The notes under the pieces are model-generated. The model saw only the letters and a list, made by a program, of their open reading frames with translations, did no database searches and was not told the origin of the DNA. Both the position numbers and the translations under genes were made by a program. DNA of 64,000 nucleotides from an uncultured Lachnospiraceae bacterium (lineage in GTDB: Bacteria; Bacillota; Clostridia; Lachnospirales; Lachnospiraceae), in NCBI GenBank assembly GCA_934418125.1, contig CAKRWT010000005.1, forward strand, positions 82,095 to 146,094, read 5' to 3'. Numbering within the stretch: the stretch's first letter is position 1; the number at the start of each line of letters is the position of its first letter. This document shows positions 8,343 to 16,963 of the stretch, piece by piece.

Positions 8343-9188
8343 GTGAATATATGGAGTGTGAATCGGATTATGAACCGGCTGAATGTCATGATGGACCATG
8401 CCATTGACGGAGAACCAATCGAGGATTCCTTTGACGAAACGAAAATGTCTGCCTTGGAGACGAAGCTGGCGCAATATCTGAAAATGAATCAGTTGCGAAA
8501 AGAACAGTTACAGAAGGAAAAGGACAGGATAGATGAATTGATATCCGATATTTCCCACCAGACGAAAACGCCGCTTGCCAACATCCTACTGTATTCGGAA
8601 CTACTGGCAGAAGCGGTATCCGATGAAAAGAGTGGGGAAATGGTAAGTGCTATCCATACCCAGGGCGAAAAATTGTCCTTTTTAATCCAATCTCTGGTAA
8701 AAACATCAAGGCTGGAAAATGGGCTGATTCAAACTGCCCCTGAGAAAAATGCAGTGCAGGAGTTGGTGGAAAAAGCTGTTTTACAGATAGAAAAGAAGGC
8801 ATTGCAAAAGAAGATTGAAGTAGGGGTATCCTCTACAAAGAGTGAAGCGTTTTTTGACATGAAATGGACAATGGAAGCGGTTGGCAATATTCTGGATAAT
8901 GCGGTGAAATATACAGGGGAAGGCGGCAGAATCGAGATTGCTGTCAGCGAATATCCCCTGTTTGTAAGAATCGATATAAAAGATAATGGCATCGGCATTG
9001 CAGAAAGTGATTTGCCGAAGATTTTTGGGAGATTTTATAAATGTGCGACAACCAGACAGGAGGAAGGTGTCGGGTTGGGATTATATCTTGCCAGGGAAAT
9101 TATTTCAGGACAGGGTGGCTATATCAAAGTAAAGTCTCAGGAGAATAAGGGAACTGTGTTCTCCGTATTCTTACGAAGCATGGTTTAA
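8343..9188 (+). CDS. Soluble sensor histidine kinase
   Basis: A 281-residue kinase with no membrane segment. It begins with a coiled-coil-like region (residues ~35-65), then the H-box ISDISHQTKTPL with His72, the N-box NILDNAVKYT and G-boxes DNGIGI and GVGLGLYL. Start is GTG 8343, with GGAGGAG overlapping the end of the regulator gene, so the pair is translationally coupled. Because it lacks transmembrane or sensory domains, input probably comes from another protein, for example the FtsX-type permease downstream, as known for Bce-type modules whose transporter acts as the sensor. That link is inference. Confidence 0.93.
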   Translation: MNIWSVNRIMNRLNVMMDHAIDGEPIEDSFDETKMSALETKLAQYLKMNQLRKEQLQKEKDRIDELISDISHQTKTPLANILLYSELLAEAVSDEKSGEMVSAIHTQGEKLSFLIQSLVKTSRLENGLIQTAPEKNAVQELVEKAVLQIEKKALQKKIEVGVSSTKSEAFFDMKWTMEAVGNILDNAVKYTGEGGRIEIAVSEYPLFVRIDIKDNGIGIAESDLPKIFGRFYKCATTRQEEGVGLGLYLAREIISGQGGYIKVKSQENKGTVFSVFLRSMV

Positions 9189-9337
9189 ATCTTTCAAAAT
9201 TGTAAGAATAAAATCAAATAGGGAAAGATTTTGGAAAGAAAGATGTTTTATAGTCTGTATTGTAGAAATATGATACGGGCTTTTTTCGTAATAGGAAATT
9301 GCCGGCCAGAGTAAATTTTTTGATGGGAGGAAATGGA

Positions 9338-10015
9338 ATGGTTATTCTGGAAACAAGAAATCTTCAAAAGAATTATGGAAAGGACGATACGTTAGTCAAA
9401 GCCCTGGACCATGTGAGCCTGCAGATAGAAAATGGGGAATTTGTAGCCATTGTGGGAACCTCAGGAAGTGGAAAATCCACACTATTACACATGCTTGGCG
9501 GCTTGGACAGACCAACGGCGGGAGAAGTGTTTGTGGATGGCAAGAATATTTTTTCCCTGGGGGATGAGGAATTAACCATTTTCCGAAGAAGGAAAATAGG
9601 GTTTGTCTTCCAACAGTTTAACCTGATTCCGACTATGAATGTTTATGAAAATATAATGCTTCCGATGGGATTGGACGGAAAGGTGCCGGACGAAGGCTAT
9701 ATTGATAAAATAGTCAAAACATTGGGGCTGGAAAATAAGCTGCACAATCTTTCCAATCATCTGTCCGGTGGACAGCAGCAGAGAGTCGCAATCGCAAGGG
9801 CGTTGGCAAGTAAACCGGCAATTATTCTGGCAGATGAACCAACCGGAAATCTGGACAGCAGAACGAGCCAGGATGTATTGGGGCTGTTAAAAGTAACGGG
9901 CGAACAGTTCCGGCAGACGATAGTCATGATTACCCATGATGAGGAAATCGCGCAGATGGCAGACCGGATTATCCGGATTGAAGATGGAAAGATTGTAGGT
10001 GGTGCCGATGATTAG
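9338..10015 (+). CDS. ABC transporter ATP-binding protein (MacB/LolD type)
   Basis: A 225-residue ATPase: Walker A GTSGSGKST at 40-48, signature LSGGQQQ at 142-148, Walker B IILADEP near 162-167 and an H-loop in VMITHDEE. I chose ATG 9338, preceded by GGAGGAAA at 9327-9334; an upstream in-frame start at 9299 has no site. The 149-base gap before it suggests its own promoter, likely controlled by the neighbouring response regulator. The permease gene overlaps its 3' end by 8 bases, so the two form one transporter. Confidence 0.95.
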   Translation: MVILETRNLQKNYGKDDTLVKALDHVSLQIENGEFVAIVGTSGSGKSTLLHMLGGLDRPTAGEVFVDGKNIFSLGDEELTIFRRRKIGFVFQQFNLIPTMNVYENIMLPMGLDGKVPDEGYIDKIVKTLGLENKLHNLSNHLSGGQQQRVAIARALASKPAIILADEPTGNLDSRTSQDVLGLLKVTGEQFRQTIVMITHDEEIAQMADRIIRIEDGKIVGGADD

Positions 10016-12515
10016 GGTAGAGAATAAGAAAACAATTCGACATGTGGCAGATATTTCTTTCAGAACCGAAAAGATGAGAAATCTGTTTGCGGTAATAGCC
10101 ATTATTCTTACTACGGTGCTGTTTTGCAGTTTATTTGCGATTTCCAGTAGTCTGCTGGCATCTGTAGAGGAAAGCACCATGCGCCAGGTGGGTGGAAATG
10201 CACATGGCGGCTTTAAGTACCTTACGCCGGAACAATATGAACGTCTGAGCAAACATCCGGACATTAAAGAAATATCGTATTCGGTGGTGCTGGCGAGTGC
10301 AGAAAATCCGGAACTGAGTAAAAGACCAACAGAAATCCGGTATGCGAAGGATGCATTAGAAGCGGAAATGATGTTTTCCATGCCTACCACAGGAAGACTG
10401 CCGGAAGCAAAGAATGAAATCGCAACCGATACCCTGGTTTTGGAACAGTTAGGAATTCCGGCAAAACTGGGTGAAGTGGTAACCTTGCAATATTCTGTGG
10501 GCGGGACAGCATACCAGGACAGTTTTATATTGGTTGGTTTCTGGAAAGGTGATATTATCATGAGTGCCAGTCAGGCGTGGCTGAGCAGGGAATACGTGGA
10601 GGAAATACTAAGCAAACACGATTTAAGCCAGGAAGAAATATGCGGTTCCATCAATGCAGAGGTCAATTTTAACAATTCGTGGAACATAGAGTCTAAGTTA
10701 ATCAAAGTAATTACGGAAAGCGGTTATTCTGCGGATGAAATTGATTACGGGGTAAACTGGGCATATATGGGAAGTGAATCCCTGGATGCCGGCACTGTTC
10801 TGGGAGTCGTTATGATTGTGCTTATCATAACCTTTTGCGGATACTTAATGATTTCTAATGTATTCATGATTAGTGTTGCAAAAGATGTACATTTCTATGG
10901 TCTGTTAAAAACCATTGGCACAACCGGAAAGCAGATGAAAGTACTGATTAGGAGACAGGCAATGCGGATTAGTCTGATAGGGATTCCCATAGGATTGTTC
11001 CTCGGAAGTCTGGTAGGGAGTGCGCTTACTCCGTTTGTATTGGAAATTCTGAATACCAATGTGGTCAAAATAGCCATTCGCTGGTGGGTATTTCTGTTTG
11101 CGGCATTGTTTGCATGGGGAACGGTGTTTATCAGTATCCATAAAGCAGAGAAGGTGGCTTCCAGGGTAAGCCCCATAGAAGCCCTTAGAATGACAGATGC
11201 TATCGATAAGAAAAAGAAGAACAGTAAACCAGGTCAGAAGATTAGCCTGTGGAAAATGGCAGGAGAGAATGTAGGAAGAAACCGGAGAAAAGTGGTTCTC
11301 GTGACCCTTTCCTTATCCTTCAGCCTGATTATCCTAAACAGTGCCTACTCTATGGCAGACAGTTTTGATATGGATGCCTATCTGGACAACATGATTAGCC
11401 ATGATTTTGTGATTGGGGATGTATCCTGGTTTAATGTGTATTCCCAGTATGTAAAGCAGGATACCTTAAACGATAGTTTCCTGAAGGAACTGTCAAAACA
11501 CAGCGGAATAGAGTCACTGGAAAAGATATATTTTTCGGAAAATATCTGCAACTTGGATGAGCACTGGAATGATATGGCAGAACGCATCGGGGAAACGTTT
11601 GGGGTGAGTGGACAAAGGCTCGAAGATATAAAAGAGGAAATAGAGAGCGGAAAAGCAATCTATCATGTGTATGGAATAGACGATGCCGTATGGGATGACG
11701 TTACCGTATGGCAGGGAGAAATTGATTTGGAAAAGCTGCACAGCGGGAAGTATGTGGCAGTCAGCCCCCATGATACGGAAGGGCAGCTTAGCGCGTATCA
11801 AGTAGGGGACATGATAGAGGTATTCAGCCAGACAGGGGAAAGCAGAAGCTGTGAAATCCTTGCCATTGCAAGTATTCCATATAATATCAGCATCCAGCAT
11901 AGTCACCCGGTTGATATTGATATTCTGGTTCCAACGGATATCTTTTTACAGGAGGTGGAACAGAAATGCCCGATGATAATTACCCTGGATGTGGAAGCAG
12001 AAAAGGTAGATGAGATAGAGCAGTTCCTGGCAGGGTATTGTAAAGAGCAAGACCCTAATATGCAGTATACTTCCAAAGCCACTTATGTGGAAGAGTATGA
12101 AAATACCCAGAGAACCTATAAAGTAGTGGGAATGGTTGCCAGTATCCTGTTAGCTTTTATCGGGATTGCCAATTTTACCAATACCAGCATTACCTCCATG
12201 GTAGCAAGGAAACGGGAGCTTGCATTGCTGGAAAGCATTGGCATGACCATAAGGCAGCAGAGGGCAATGCTTATTTTTGAGGGATTGATTTATATGTTGC
12301 TTACCTTTGCCTTTACCGCGACGATTGGCACATTGATTGGAAGCTACGGGATGTCGATGCTGCTGGGGAACCAATACTATAAGGTTCATTTCACGATAAT
12401 CCCGGCGGTAGTCTGTATGCCAATATTCTTAATGATTGCAGTACTCATACCTGTTTTGAGCCAGAGGTATGTGAATGGGGAAAGTGTCGTGGAGCGTCTG
12501 AGGATGACGGAATAA
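10008..12515 (+). CDS. FtsX-family ABC transporter permease
   Basis: An 835-residue permease. One membrane segment lies near residues 25-50, a large extracellular region follows, then a three-helix FtsX block (~255-385, TVLGVVMIVLIITFCGYL onwards), a second N-terminal-type segment near 430, another extracellular region and a last FtsX block at ~700-830 (YKVVGMVASILLAFIGIA). This two-FtsX layout is usual for peptide or lipid efflux and antimicrobial-peptide resistance transporters. ATG 10008 overlaps the stop of the ATPase gene. Substrate unknown. Confidence 0.93.
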   Translation: MIRVENKKTIRHVADISFRTEKMRNLFAVIAIILTTVLFCSLFAISSSLLASVEESTMRQVGGNAHGGFKYLTPEQYERLSKHPDIKEISYSVVLASAENPELSKRPTEIRYAKDALEAEMMFSMPTTGRLPEAKNEIATDTLVLEQLGIPAKLGEVVTLQYSVGGTAYQDSFILVGFWKGDIIMSASQAWLSREYVEEILSKHDLSQEEICGSINAEVNFNNSWNIESKLIKVITESGYSADEIDYGVNWAYMGSESLDAGTVLGVVMIVLIITFCGYLMISNVFMISVAKDVHFYGLLKTIGTTGKQMKVLIRRQAMRISLIGIPIGLFLGSLVGSALTPFVLEILNTNVVKIAIRWWVFLFAALFAWGTVFISIHKAEKVASRVSPIEALRMTDAIDKKKKNSKPGQKISLWKMAGENVGRNRRKVVLVTLSLSFSLIILNSAYSMADSFDMDAYLDNMISHDFVIGDVSWFNVYSQYVKQDTLNDSFLKELSKHSGIESLEKIYFSENICNLDEHWNDMAERIGETFGVSGQRLEDIKEEIESGKAIYHVYGIDDAVWDDVTVWQGEIDLEKLHSGKYVAVSPHDTEGQLSAYQVGDMIEVFSQTGESRSCEILAIASIPYNISIQHSHPVDIDILVPTDIFLQEVEQKCPMIITLDVEAEKVDEIEQFLAGYCKEQDPNMQYTSKATYVEEYENTQRTYKVVGMVASILLAFIGIANFTNTSITSMVARKRELALLESIGMTIRQQRAMLIFEGLIYMLLTFAFTATIGTLIGSYGMSMLLGNQYYKVHFTIIPAVVCMPIFLMIAVLIPVLSQRYVNGESVVERLRMTE

Positions 12516-12534
12516 GTTCAGGGCTGGAAATTGG

Positions 12535-12576
12535 TTGACACGCAGCAGAAAGGATGATACGCTAACAATGTTAGCG
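12535..12576 (+). promoter_or_regulatory. Promoter and palindromic operator of the TetR gene
   Basis: TTGACA (12535-12540) is 17 bases from TACGCT (12558-12563). The -10 overlaps a perfect palindrome CGCTAAC-aat-GTTAGCG (12560-12576). A further half-site GTTAAC lies at about 12583-12588. This is the usual layout for TetR-family autorepression. Confidence 0.75.
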
Positions 12577-12606
12577 TACAATGTTAACAAAAAACGGGGT
12601 GTCAAT

Positions 12607-13221
12607 ATGCCAAAGGACAAGACAGCAAGCCATATTCAGGTCATAATAGCCATGAGGGCTGAATTTTTAGAAAAGGGATTTGCAGATGCATCCGTGCGGA
12701 GTATTGCAGCGCGGGCTGGAATGTCGGCGGCAGGGCTGTATCGGCATTATAAAAACAAAGAGGATATGTTTGATGCCCTGATGCAGCCTTTGATGGGCGA
12801 AATGAATGAGTGGCTGGAGCACCATAGAAGAATGAAATATGCTATGGTGGACCAGGATGGTGCAGACCGGGAGATGCTCTTTGGAGAAGCCTATATGGAT
12901 TTTGTGAAAGATGTGCTGTATCCCCGCAGGGAGGAATTCAAGCTGCTGCTCAGGGGTGCGCGCGGAACCAAGTATGAGAATTTTCTTCATGATTTTGTAG
13001 AAGAACAGCAAAGGGATATGATGGAAACCTTTGAATATATGAGGGCACATGGATGTGAGATAAAAATACCCACGCAGGAGGAAATGCACACATTGCTCAG
13101 TGCCTATCTGACAGCAGTGTTTGAAACGATTCTACATGGATATGAAAAAGAAAAAATGGAATATTGCATGGATACGCTGAACCGGTTTTTCCTGCCGGGC
13201 TGGATGGCGATTATGGGATAA
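12607..13221 (+). CDS. TetR/AcrR-family transcriptional regulator
   Basis: A 204-residue regulator with the N-terminal TetR helix-turn-helix (VRSIAARAGMSAAGLYRHY, residues ~29-48, followed by KNKEDMF) and a variable helical ligand domain. ATG 12607 is chosen because upstream in-frame codons run through the palindromic promoter. The operator just upstream indicates autorepression. It follows the ABC permease by 91 bases and could also act on that transporter, but no matching palindrome was seen upstream of 9338. Confidence 0.92.
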   Translation: MPKDKTASHIQVIIAMRAEFLEKGFADASVRSIAARAGMSAAGLYRHYKNKEDMFDALMQPLMGEMNEWLEHHRRMKYAMVDQDGADREMLFGEAYMDFVKDVLYPRREEFKLLLRGARGTKYENFLHDFVEEQQRDMMETFEYMRAHGCEIKIPTQEEMHTLLSAYLTAVFETILHGYEKEKMEYCMDTLNRFFLPGWMAIMG

Positions 13222-13245
13222 CGAAGCTTGCCCGGGAGGTTAATC

Positions 13246-13761
13246 ATGCCTGAAAATAAAAATAAAAACAAATACGAACATATCATTCATCCGTTTCCAC
13301 CCTTATACGACGAGCATTCCGAAATCCTTATTTTAGGAAGTCTGCCATCGGTAAAATCAAGAGAGCAGATGTTCTTCTATGGGCATCCTCAGAATCGTTT
13401 CTGGAAGGTGCTCAGTGCAGTGCTGGGAGAAACGCTTCCCACCACAGTCGAAGAAAAGAAGCAGATGTTACTGCGAAACCATATTGCCCTCTGGGATACG
13501 ATTTACAGTTGTGACATTATTGGCTCCAGTGACAGCAGCATCCGGAATGTAGTCCCTACGGATTTAAACAGGATACTCACAGAATCTGCTGTCAGCCGGA
13601 TATATTGTAATGGCAAAACTTCAGCGAAGTATTTTGAAAAGTACCAGCAGAAGATTCTTGGCATGGAGGCACAGGTGTTACCCTCCACCAGCCCGGCGAA
13701 TGCCGCCTATTCTGTGGAGAAGTTAATCAGTATGTGGGCAGAGGCGTTGCAGAATCGGTAA
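13246..13761 (+). CDS. DNA-deoxyinosine (hypoxanthine-DNA) glycosylase
   Basis: A 171-residue member of the uracil-DNA glycosylase superfamily of the Hdg type, which removes hypoxanthine produced by adenine deamination. Motifs are ILILGSLPS near residues 27-35, YGHPQNRFWK near 46-55 (in place of the UDG water-activating loop) and the C-terminal STSPANAA loop. GGGAGG precedes ATG 13246. It follows the TetR gene closely and converges with the metallophosphoesterase gene, overlapping it by 35 bases. Confidence 0.88.
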   Translation: MPENKNKNKYEHIIHPFPPLYDEHSEILILGSLPSVKSREQMFFYGHPQNRFWKVLSAVLGETLPTTVEEKKQMLLRNHIALWDTIYSCDIIGSSDSSIRNVVPTDLNRILTESAVSRIYCNGKTSAKYFEKYQQKILGMEAQVLPSTSPANAAYSVEKLISMWAEALQNR

Positions 13762-14638
13762 AAATAGCCGTTAAAGGACAAGAGGACAGAACCGTTCTTT
13801 CTACGAAAAGGGTTCTGTCCTTTCGTATGTCTACAGACCATTTTACAAGGGAAATCTGTGCGTGTTCAATTTCCAGACAGGTAATGCAGCGGGGATGGAC
13901 ACAACTGCCGGTGTTGAGATAGGCAGGAGCCTCCGGGTTCAGGCGGGGACGGTGGGTGTGACCGGTAACAAGGTGCAACTGATTTTTTACCGCAAAGGCA
14001 GACAGCCGCTTCTCCGTATGGTCTTTCCGGGTATAGTTCTTAGCCGCACTGGTAGGGTCTAACACGCCGAAATGCTCTAAGGGTCGCCATACATAGCGTA
14101 CCAGGAAGCGGGTTACGCGCCACAGCGTAGAATTAAAGAAATCCGCCTGATGTCCGTGGGTCAGATGGAGGCAGTTCCCGGTCAGCGGATCCCTTAGAAT
14201 CAGACCTTCATAGAAAGGCAGGTCGGGGAAAAGAGATTGTTTGCACTGCGTATCACTGCAAAAATAGGAGGCACATTTCTGGCGGCTGTAATTACATTTC
14301 TTCTTTTCCATATCGTGATTGCCATAGAGCAGGAAAAGGCGGTGTTCCTGATAAAACCGGGACATAAGCCAGAAAATGTGGTTGTGGATGTCGATAATCT
14401 GATTCATATTCCGGTTTTCCCACAGTTCATCCCCATCCCCCAGTTCGATATAGGAAAAGCCCTTGTGGTAGTAATGCTGCAGGGCAGTGAAATAGAGGTT
14501 CTGATTTTTCAGGAAGTTATCGCCCCAACTGCCATCTCCACGATGGCAGTCACTGATAAGGACATAACGGCTGTTGGCAGTAAGGGGGAGAACAGGGGCT
14601 TTCTGAAAGGCTTTTTGCAGGCGGGAATCATAACTCAT
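13727..14638 (-). CDS. Calcineurin-like metallophosphoesterase
   Basis: A 303-residue phosphoesterase resembling UDP-2,3-diacylglucosamine hydrolase-like enzymes. Metal ligands are visible in order: ISDCHRGD, GDGDELWE, YGNHDME, LTHGHQAD and VTGHTHRP. ATG 14638 is preceded by GGAGG and overlaps the TGA of the DUF4474 gene by 4 bases (ATGA), so translation is coupled. A longer in-frame extension to 14866 would add a non-conserved Pro/Leu-rich stretch and is rejected. Its last codons run through an inverted repeat (13783-13821) and overlap the 3' end of the glycosylase gene. Substrate unknown. Confidence 0.9.
   Translation of the reverse strand: MSYDSRLQKAFQKAPVLPLTANSRYVLISDCHRGDGSWGDNFLKNQNLYFTALQHYYHKGFSYIELGDGDELWENRNMNQIIDIHNHIFWLMSRFYQEHRLFLLYGNHDMEKKKCNYSRQKCASYFCSDTQCKQSLFPDLPFYEGLILRDPLTGNCLHLTHGHQADFFNSTLWRVTRFLVRYVWRPLEHFGVLDPTSAAKNYTRKDHTEKRLSAFAVKNQLHLVTGHTHRPRLNPEAPAYLNTGSCVHPRCITCLEIEHAQISLVKWSVDIRKDRTLFVERTVLSSCPLTAIFTDSATPLPTY
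13783..13821. other. Perfect 11-bp inverted repeat at a convergent gene end
   Basis: AGGACAGAACC (13783-13793) and GGTTCTGTCCT (13811-13821) with a 17-base loop. It lies 22 bases after the glycosylase stop and inside the end of the opposing phosphoesterase gene. No clear T-run follows on either strand, so its strength as a terminator is uncertain. Confidence 0.6.
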
Positions 14639-15516
14639 GAAGAATGCCTCCGCAGATGAAGTAATTTCCGGAAGAAAAAGGGAAGTAAAAAGTAAAGATA
14701 GAGCAGGCGGTCTAGGGTCAGGCAAAAGACACGGGTAATCCTGCGGTAGAGGAAACAGAAGAAGCGGTTCCAAAACTGTGCCCATTTTCTTCGGAGACGA
14801 TAAAAGAAAGAAGTACGGGAAGGCAGAGGCTCCCGGAAACAAATCTGCAGGGAGGTGCCACAGCATTTTACCAGATGCATGGGAAATCCGGTGTCGGACA
14901 ACCCTTTTAGAAAGCCGTACATCATATCACAATCGGGAAAGACCACAGAGGCAGTCAGTGTAAGACATTCCGGTCTGGAGAAACAGCCGGGAAGAAAGGC
15001 GGTAAGCCACCAGGTTCGTTTTGCCATCCGGGCATAGCAGGAGTCTTTCCTGCTCAGGGTAAAGGAGAGCGATAGCATGTCATCATCGTCCACTGCCTGA
15101 AAGAGTGTTCTGGATAAGTCACTTTTCGGAACGATGTGGTCGGCATAATAAATACCCACCTCCGCACCGGTGTTGATACCATACTGTCCTTTCCAGAATT
15201 CTATCAGCCAGGTACGTCCGTCATAGGAAAAATAAACCGGCAGGCAGTCAAACACCATGGAGAGGAAAGAAGCCGCATGGTCAAAGTGTGCCGTATAGCT
15301 GGCAGAGCGTTGCCAGGCATCTTTGTGGGTGGAGATACAGTCCTGGGTGGCATCATAGAGATAACCGAAAGGGGAAAGCAGGGAGTTTAGGAGTTCACAT
15401 TTCTGTGTATGGGAAAGTGTGCAGACTTTCCGGACACATTTACGTTTACGGAAGGTAAACAGGGTTATGCTGCACAGTAGCAGAAGCAGTAGGAAAATTC
15501 CCAGAGAAAGGTACAT
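14635..15516 (-). CDS. DUF4474-domain membrane-anchored protein
   Basis: A 293-residue protein with an N-terminal membrane segment (YLSLGIFLLLLLLCSITLF) and a DUF4474-type domain (LYDATQDCISTHKDAWQR, YFSYDGRTWLIEFWKGQYG, INTGAEVGIYY). The C-terminal 60 residues are rich in aromatic and basic residues. DUF4474 is common in Lachnospiraceae and has no assigned role. ATG 15516 is preferred to the TTG two codons upstream. It is the first gene of a two-gene operon with the metallophosphoesterase. Confidence 0.75.
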   Translation of the reverse strand: MYLSLGIFLLLLLLCSITLFTFRKRKCVRKVCTLSHTQKCELLNSLLSPFGYLYDATQDCISTHKDAWQRSASYTAHFDHAASFLSMVFDCLPVYFSYDGRTWLIEFWKGQYGINTGAEVGIYYADHIVPKSDLSRTLFQAVDDDDMLSLSFTLSRKDSCYARMAKRTWWLTAFLPGCFSRPECLTLTASVVFPDCDMMYGFLKGLSDTGFPMHLVKCCGTSLQICFREPLPSRTSFFYRLRRKWAQFWNRFFCFLYRRITRVFCLTLDRLLYLYFLLPFFFRKLLHLRRHSS

Positions 15517-15735
15517 AATCAACAGTTCCGTAAAGAATGGTTTACTATATGGTATGAAAAGTGTGGAAAAAAAGTTCGGATTTGTAGTTACAGCAGATTT
15601 TATTGTTATGTGGTATAATGAGCAGATAAAAGATGGACAGCCTGGGAAAAGTGTGAAGCATACATAACTTTAGACCTGGAAAAGTGTAATAAATGAAGAA
15701 TGATGATTCAAATAAAGTAATTCAGAAGGGAAAAA

Positions 15736-16431
15736 ATGAAAGAGACAATCTCTGTCGCAGGACGAAAATGTGATATTTTCTATAGAGAATCAGAACCAAT
15801 AACAACCCTGTTACTGCAGCCCATGGGCGAACACGAACTATCGGGGATTGCACGGGAATATGAACAGATTCAGGCAGGCACGGAAACGGGATTTATGCTG
15901 GCTGCTTTCCGGGTCAATGACTGGAATGGCGAACTGTCGCCATGGCAGGCACCAGCAGTCTTTCGGGAACAGGAATTTGCCGGGCTTGGGCAGGCAACCT
16001 TGCAGGAGGTTCTGGAAAAGATTCTACCAGAAGTGCTGGCAAGATACCATCTGTCAGAAGAAATTCCGGTTATTCTTGGAGGATATTCCCTGGCAGGGCT
16101 TTTTGCCCTCTGGGCAGCGTATCAGACTAACCGGTTTCAGAAAATTGCAGCAGTGTCCCCCTCTGTCTGGTTTCCGGGCTGGCTGGAATATATAAAGGAC
16201 AGAAGCATACAGGCACAGGCGGTGTATCTGAGCCTTGGCAGGAAGGAAGAAAAGGCTGGAAACAGGCAGATGGCTACGGTGGGCGACAACCTCAGACTGA
16301 TGCAGGAATGGTATCAGGAAAAGGAACTGCCCGGACGGGTTACTCTGGAATGGAATGAAGGCAATCATTTCCGGGAACCGGAGATAAGAACCGCGAAAGG
16401 ATTTTCGTGGGCGATGAAAAATATGCTATAA
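15736..16431 (+). CDS. Alpha/beta-hydrolase, putative esterase
   Basis: A 231-residue hydrolase of the esterase D/enterochelin-esterase-like group. The nucleophile elbow is GGYSLAG (Ser near residue 117) and a C-terminal GNHF supplies the likely catalytic His. No signal peptide is visible, so it should be cytoplasmic. GAAGGG precedes the ATG. A TATAAT at 15614-15619 with no good -35 may be its promoter. The thioesterase gene follows 37 bases later, suggesting cotranscription. Substrate unknown. Confidence 0.75.
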   Translation: MKETISVAGRKCDIFYRESEPITTLLLQPMGEHELSGIAREYEQIQAGTETGFMLAAFRVNDWNGELSPWQAPAVFREQEFAGLGQATLQEVLEKILPEVLARYHLSEEIPVILGGYSLAGLFALWAAYQTNRFQKIAAVSPSVWFPGWLEYIKDRSIQAQAVYLSLGRKEEKAGNRQMATVGDNLRLMQEWYQEKELPGRVTLEWNEGNHFREPEIRTAKGFSWAMKNML

Positions 16432-16468
16432 TTGTATTATCATTAGGAAAAGATAAGGTGGGAGAAAG

Positions 16469-16963
16469 ATGGAAGAGAAGGATACGAAAGCATTAGAACC
16501 CAAAAAGGTTTCTGATTCTGAAACCTCGCAGCTTAGAGTCATTATCTATCCGGATATCAACGGATTTGGAAGACTGTTCGGCGGGCGGCTCTTAGCGTGG
16601 ATAGATGAAGTGGCAGGTGCGACTGCCAGACGGCATTGTGGCAGGGATGCCACTACCGTAGCGATTGATAATCTGTATTTTAAATCCGGTGCTTACTTAA
16701 ATGACATTATTGTCATTATTGGAAAAGTAACGCATGTAGGGCATACCTCAATGGAAGTAAGGGTGGATACTTACCGGGAGGATGTAGACGGTACAAGGCA
16801 CGTTATCAACCGGGCATATTTTGTGATGGTTGCCATGGGCGATGACGGAAAACCAACCGCCGTTCCCCCTCTGATTCTGGAAAATGACGGGGAACGTATG
16901 GAATGGGAAAATGCGGAGAAAAGACGTGAATTACGCCTTATCCGGAAAAAGGAAGGATATTAA
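16469..16963 (+). CDS. Acyl-CoA thioesterase (hotdog fold)
   Basis: A 164-residue hotdog thioesterase of the BACH/YciA group, hydrolysing acyl-CoA to free acid and CoA. The conserved core is GRLFGGRLLAWIDEVAG (residues ~30-46) with the Asp of IDE, followed by FKSGAYLNDIIVIIGKV and the THVGHTSMEV strand. GGGAG precedes the ATG. The stop overlaps the stop of the convergent GH2 gene by 3-4 bases. Chain-length preference cannot be told. Confidence 0.88.
   Translation: MEEKDTKALEPKKVSDSETSQLRVIIYPDINGFGRLFGGRLLAWIDEVAGATARRHCGRDATTVAIDNLYFKSGAYLNDIIVIIGKVTHVGHTSMEVRVDTYREDVDGTRHVINRAYFVMVAMGDDGKPTAVPPLILENDGERMEWENAEKRRELRLIRKKEGY

Noticed and set aside
13734..14659. Plus-strand frames opposite the metallophosphoesterase
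   Set aside because: The minus-strand protein has all metal-binding motifs in order; the opposite frames have none.
15419..15667. Open frame upstream of the esterase gene
   Set aside because: Overlaps the DUF4474 gene on the other strand and a TATAAT sequence; no coding features.
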